Source: Bryobacterales bacterium (GTDB lineage: Bacteria > Acidobacteriota > Terriglobia > Bryobacterales > Bryobacteraceae). Taken from it: a DNA stretch of 11,023 nucleotides. The position numbers and the translations under genes are program-made. The stretch is taken from the NCBI GenBank assembly GCA_003164075.1, contig PLRZ01000273.1, positions 7,487 to 18,509 on the forward strand. The letters are read 5' to 3'. Every line of letters begins with the position of its first letter. Position 1 is the stretch's first letter. Under the pieces are notes generated by a model that made no database searches, was not told the DNA's origin, and saw only the letters and a program-made list of their open reading frames with translations. Below, piece by piece: positions 7,825 to 11,023 of the stretch.

Positions 7825-7839
7825 GCTAAGTGTCTCATA

Positions 7840-9144
7840 ATGCGTACAGTTGACTTGATCCAGCGCAAGCGCGACGGGGAAGAACTCGCTCCCGAGGAGA
7901 TTGAGTTCCTGGTGGAGGGCTACACCTCCGGCGACATTCCCGACTACCAGATGTCGTCTTTCTTGATGGCCGTCTACTTCTCGGGGATGTCCGACCGCGA
8001 AGTCAGCCGCCTCACGGAATGCATGCTGCGTTCCGGCGATACCGTAGACTTATCGGCCATCCCCGGCGTAAAAGTGGACAAGCATTCCACCGGCGGAGTG
8101 GGCGATAAGACCAGCTTCATCGTGGCGCCCCTGGCGGCTGCCGCGGGTGTGGTGGTGCCCATGATGTCGGGCCGCGCCCTCGGCCATACCGGCGGCACGC
8201 TCGACAAGTTGGAGTCCATTCCGGGCTTCCGCACCAACCTCACCGCCGAAGAGTTCCAGAAGCAATTGGCCGAATTGGGCCTGTGCTTCATCGGGCAGAC
8301 CGACCGCCTGGCTCCCGCCGACCGCAAACTCTACGCCCTACGCGACGTCACCGCCACCGTGGAATCCATTCCGCTGATTTCGTCGTCCATCATGTCCAAG
8401 AAATTGGCTGAAGGCGTGGACGCGCTGGTACTCGACGTCAAAGTGGGCAGCGGGGCCTTCATGAAAAAGCAGGTGGATGCCCGCCGTCTGGCGCAGACCA
8501 TGGTCGGCATCGGCCGCCGCATGGATAAGAAGGTGCAAGCGCTGATCACCAACATGAACCAGCCGCTGGGCTATGCCATCGGCAACGCGCTGGAAATCAT
8601 GGAGGCTTCCCAGACGTTGCAGAACGCCGGCCCCGCCGACCTGACCAAACTCTCGCTCGAACTGGCCGCGCGCATGATTTTCCTGGGCAAGAAGTCCGAA
8701 ACGCTGGAAGAGGCCCGGCGCATCGCGGAGAAGCACCTGGTGGATGGCTCGGGCTACAAGAAGCTCAAGCAGGTGGTTGCGGCCCAGGGCGGCAACCCGC
8801 AGGCGCTCGACAAATTCGAACTGCTGCCCAATGCCACCGGCATGCGCGAAGTCTCTTCCCCGCGCGGCGGCTACGTCACCGCCATTGAGGCCGAAGACAT
8901 CGGCATCGCCTCCAACATGATCGGCGCCGGCCGCGACAAGAAGGAAGATTCCATCGATCCCGCCGTCGGCATTATCCTCGAAGTGAAGACCGGCGAGAAG
9001 GTGGACGCCGGCTCGGTATTGTGCCGCCTCTACTACACCAAGGAAGACCGCGTGGATGAAGCCGCGGATATGGTGGAAGACGCCTTCCGCATCTCGGGAC
9101 AAAAACCCGAAGAGCGCGAGCTCATTCTGGAAGTTGTCGGGTAA
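7840..9144 (+). CDS. deoA: Thymidine/pyrimidine-nucleoside phosphorylase
   Basis: Cytoplasmic enzyme splitting thymidine or other pyrimidine nucleosides with phosphate into free base and (deoxy)ribose-1-phosphate. Starting at ATG 7840 (MRTVDLIQRKRDGEELAPEE) the protein has 434 residues, like Bacillus Pdp. An in-frame start 36 bp further upstream would add residues unlike the family and overlap the promoter. Seen motifs: phosphate-binding KVDKHSTGGVGDKTS (78-92), the family signature SGRALGHTGGTLDKLES (110-126) with Thr120, and base-binding Arg168, Ser183 and Lys187 (SSSIMSKKLA, 181-190). Residue 108 is Met, as in E. coli thymidine phosphorylase (Met111), whereas Bacillus-type enzymes that also accept uridine have Lys108. 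This favours thymidine/deoxyuridine, by inference. First gene of a three-gene salvage operon; its stop overlaps the next start. Confidence 0.95.
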   Translation: MRTVDLIQRKRDGEELAPEEIEFLVEGYTSGDIPDYQMSSFLMAVYFSGMSDREVSRLTECMLRSGDTVDLSAIPGVKVDKHSTGGVGDKTSFIVAPLAAAAGVVVPMMSGRALGHTGGTLDKLESIPGFRTNLTAEEFQKQLAELGLCFIGQTDRLAPADRKLYALRDVTATVESIPLISSSIMSKKLAEGVDALVLDVKVGSGAFMKKQVDARRLAQTMVGIGRRMDKKVQALITNMNQPLGYAIGNALEIMEASQTLQNAGPADLTKLSLELAARMIFLGKKSETLEEARRIAEKHLVDGSGYKKLKQVVAAQGGNPQALDKFELLPNATGMREVSSPRGGYVTAIEAEDIGIASNMIGAGRDKKEDSIDPAVGIILEVKTGEKVDAGSVLCRLYYTKEDRVDEAADMVEDAFRISGQKPEERELILEVVG

Positions 9145-10367
9145 TGGGCCGCTTCACCGGGCTTTTGGGCCTGGCCGTCATTCTGGCGGCGGCGTGGCTA
9201 TTTTCGTCGCATAAGAAAGACATCAAGCTCAGCATTCTCGGCTGGGGGCTGGGACTGCAATTCGCTTTCGCCCTGCTGGTCCTGAAGACCGATTTCGGCA
9301 AGGTCTTCCAAACCATCGGCGTGGGCGTGAACAACATGCTGGGGTACGTGCAAGCCGGCACGAAGTTCATGTTCGGGCCCCTGGGGGTTCCGGATGGCCC
9401 ATTCGGCGTCATCTTCGCATTCCAGGTGCTCTCCATCATCATCTTCATCGCGTCGTTCTTTTCCATCCTGTATTACCTGGGCGTGATGCAGTGGATCGTG
9501 AAAGGGATGGCCATCGTGATGCAGAAAGTCATGGGCGTAAGCGGCGCCGAATCGCTCAACGTCGCGGCCAGCATCTTCATGGGACAGACCGAAGCGCCCC
9601 TCACTATCAAGCCGTTCCTCGAAGGGCTGACGGAGTCCGAGCTTTTTACCATCATGACCAGCGGCATGGCGCACGTCTCCGGTTCGGTGATGGCGGCGTA
9701 TGTCATGGTGGCGCACGTCTCCATTACCCACCTGCTGACGGCCGTGATTATGACCGCGCCGGCCACCATCATGCTGGCCAAGATCTTCGTCCCGGAGACT
9801 GGCAAACCGGTCACCGCGGGCAAGGTGGAAATCAAAGTCGAGAAGACTGCGGTGAACGTCATCGACGCGGCGGCCCAGGGCGCGCACGATGGCCTGTTCC
9901 TGGCGCTCAACGTGGGCGGCATGCTGATCGCGTTTCTGGCGTTGATCGCCATGCTCAACGGAATCCTCGGCTGGGTGCACACCCTCCCGCTGATGGCGTG
10001 GCTGCCGGGTTCGCTCGAGGCCATTTTCGGCAAGGTTTTCGCGCCCATCGCCTGGATCATGGGAGTGACCTGGAAGGACGCTTCCACCATCGGCAACCTG
10101 CTGGGCACGCGCCTGGTGACCAATGAATTTGTGGCGTTTGTGGAATTGGGCAAAATCAAGGGCGCGCTCGATCCGAAGAGCTTCATCATCGCCACCTATG
10201 CCCTGTGTGGGTTCGCCAACTTCAGCTCCATCGCCATTCAGATCGGCGGCATTGGCGGGTTGGCGCCCTCGCGCAAATCGGACCTCGCGAGGCTCGGTCT
10301 GCGAGCCGTGGCCGCGGGCACCATGGCCAATTTCATGTCCGCCTGTATCGCCGGAATGCTGCTGTGA
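9144..10367 (+). CDS. Concentrative nucleoside transporter (CNT/NupC family)
   Basis: Inner-membrane cation-coupled importer of nucleosides, 407 residues, close to NupC length (400). The protein is hydrophobic throughout, starting with helix 5-20. Key substrate-site segments known from Vibrio cholerae CNT are present: GQTEAPL (147-153, Gln/Thr/Glu contacting the base), TSGMAHVSGSVMAAY (172-186), the TNEF segment (326-329) with Glu328 contacting the ribose, and GFANFSSIAIQIGG (356-369) with Phe357, Asn359 and Ser362. A charged segment (221-236) interrupts the membrane helices as a loop. ATG 9144 shares its A with the TAA of deoA, and GGAAG about 12 nt upstream can serve as ribosome site, so translation is coupled. 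It supplies substrates to the two flanking phosphorylases. Cation (H+ or Na+) and nucleoside preference cannot be told. Confidence 0.93.
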   Translation: MGRFTGLLGLAVILAAAWLFSSHKKDIKLSILGWGLGLQFAFALLVLKTDFGKVFQTIGVGVNNMLGYVQAGTKFMFGPLGVPDGPFGVIFAFQVLSIIIFIASFFSILYYLGVMQWIVKGMAIVMQKVMGVSGAESLNVAASIFMGQTEAPLTIKPFLEGLTESELFTIMTSGMAHVSGSVMAAYVMVAHVSITHLLTAVIMTAPATIMLAKIFVPETGKPVTAGKVEIKVEKTAVNVIDAAAQGAHDGLFLALNVGGMLIAFLALIAMLNGILGWVHTLPLMAWLPGSLEAIFGKVFAPIAWIMGVTWKDASTIGNLLGTRLVTNEFVAFVELGKIKGALDPKSFIIATYALCGFANFSSIAIQIGGIGGLAPSRKSDLARLGLRAVAAGTMANFMSACIAGMLL

Positions 10368-11023
10368 TTGCCGATGCCACAAGCCTGATTGAGAGCCGAA
10401 CGCCGCTGCGGCCGTCCATTGGCGTGGTGTTGGGCAGCGGGCTCGGCGCCTTTGCCGATGAACTGACCGGCCGCATCGAGATCCCCTACGCCGAGATTCC
10501 CGGCTGGCCCGGATCCACCGCGGTGGGCCACGCCGGCAAGCTGATCATTGGGCAACTGGGCGGCCTGAACATCGCCGTGATGGCCGGACGCGCCCACCTT
10601 TATGAAGGATATTCGGCGGCCCAGGTGGTTTTCGGCGTGTGCGTACTGCGCCGGCTGGGCGCCGGCAGCATGGTGTTCACCAACGCCGCGGGAGGGATCG
10701 ATCTCTCGCTCGAACGCGGCGGGCTGGTGTTGATTTCCGACCACATCAATCTGCAAGGCGCCAATCCGCTGGTGGGCCCCAACGACGATTCGCTGGGGCC
10801 GCGCTTTCCCGACATGTCGGAAGTCTATTCGCGGGCCTATCGCGAGATCGCGAAAAAGGTAGCCGCGGAATTGTGCGTGCCTCTGCCCGAGGGCGTGTAC
10901 GCGGCCATGCTGGGCCCCAGTTATGAGACGCCCGCGGAGATCCGCTACCTGCGCACCATCGGCGCCGACGTGGTGGGGATGTCGACGGTGCTGGAAGCCA
11001 TCGCCGCCAACCACATGGGGATG
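10364..11023 (+). CDS. Purine nucleoside phosphorylase (3' end outside window)
   Basis: Trimeric-type purine nucleoside phosphorylase, splitting inosine/guanosine (and deoxy forms) into base and (deoxy)ribose-1-phosphate. 220 residues are present; about 50 more, including the base-binding Asn (human Asn243), lie beyond the window. Seen motifs: GVVLGSGLG (20-28, phosphate loop), GRAHLYEGY (75-83, His78 equivalent to human His86), FTNAAGG (105-111), DHINLQGANPLVG (126-138), GPSYETPAEIR (184-194, with Tyr187/Glu188 equivalent to human Phe200/Glu201) and VGMSTVLEA (204-212, Met206). The start GTG 10364 overlaps the transporter stop by 4 nt (GTGA), giving translational coupling; no ATG fits the N-terminus. 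It completes the pyrimidine plus purine salvage operon. Confidence 0.94.
   Translation, partial: MIADATSLIESRTPLRPSIGVVLGSGLGAFADELTGRIEIPYAEIPGWPGSTAVGHAGKLIIGQLGGLNIAVMAGRAHLYEGYSAAQVVFGVCVLRRLGAGSMVFTNAAGGIDLSLERGGLVLISDHINLQGANPLVGPNDDSLGPRFPDMSEVYSRAYREIAKKVAAELCVPLPEGVYAAMLGPSYETPAEIRYLRTIGADVVGMSTVLEAIAANHMGM

Noticed and set aside
7804..7839. Upstream TTG/ATG-type start for deoA adding 12 residues
   Set aside because: The added residues (MYRLEWYAKCLI) do not match the family N-terminus and overlap the candidate promoter.
9198..10382. 394-codon open frame on the - strand
   Set aside because: Antisense to the nucleoside transporter, which has clear family motifs. The frame is His/Asp/Arg/Gly-rich low-complexity, typical of the reverse complement of a hydrophobic gene.

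Overview
The window looks like a chromosomal segment of a GC-rich Acidobacteriota-type bacterium, most like the Bryobacterales/Solibacter group. This is inferred from the style of the genes (secreted Asp-box/YCF48-like propeller, hybrid histidine kinase, DUF433/DUF5615 pair, Pdp-length thymidine phosphorylase) and from codon use, not from a database match. It joins an accessory half (about 1-6600) to a housekeeping half (about 6600-11023).

Left part (1-2690, + strand) is a compact restriction-modification cluster. It holds a C5-cytosine methyltransferase, an overlapping restriction-endonuclease-like gene broken by a -1 frameshift in a run of eight C, and a Vsr mismatch endonuclease that would repair T:G mismatches arising from deaminated 5-methylcytosine. 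A promoter-like extended -10 and an imperfect 22-bp palindrome lie upstream. This stretch is visibly less GC-rich than the rest and looks acquired.

Middle part (2750-5780, - strand) carries a hybrid sensor kinase (membrane sensor, PAS, HisKA, HATPase, receiver) and, just upstream of it, a MarC-family membrane protein.

The junction (5860-6600) is the most unusual part. An intact DUF433 antitoxin-like gene is followed 3 bp later by the wreck of its DUF5615 toxin partner. The wreck shows an internal deletion, a +1 frameshift, and a 213-bp non-coding MITE-like insertion (6253-6465) with 16-bp terminal inverted repeats and a perfect 7-bp target duplication. Removing the element and one copy of the duplication restores the conserved toxin reading frame. 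About 75 bp further on is a 42-nt fragment of tRNA-Pro(CGG), cut exactly at the anticodon loop, which resembles a tyrosine-integrase attachment scar. A solo copy of the MITE terminus lies at 7650-7667.

Right part (6609-11023, + strand) starts with a secreted six-Asp-box beta-propeller protein. It continues with a tightly packed nucleoside-salvage operon: thymidine/pyrimidine phosphorylase, then a concentrative nucleoside transporter (1-nt overlap), then purine nucleoside phosphorylase (4-nt overlap, cut by the window end). Together these import nucleosides and split them with phosphate into free bases and (deoxy)ribose-1-phosphate.
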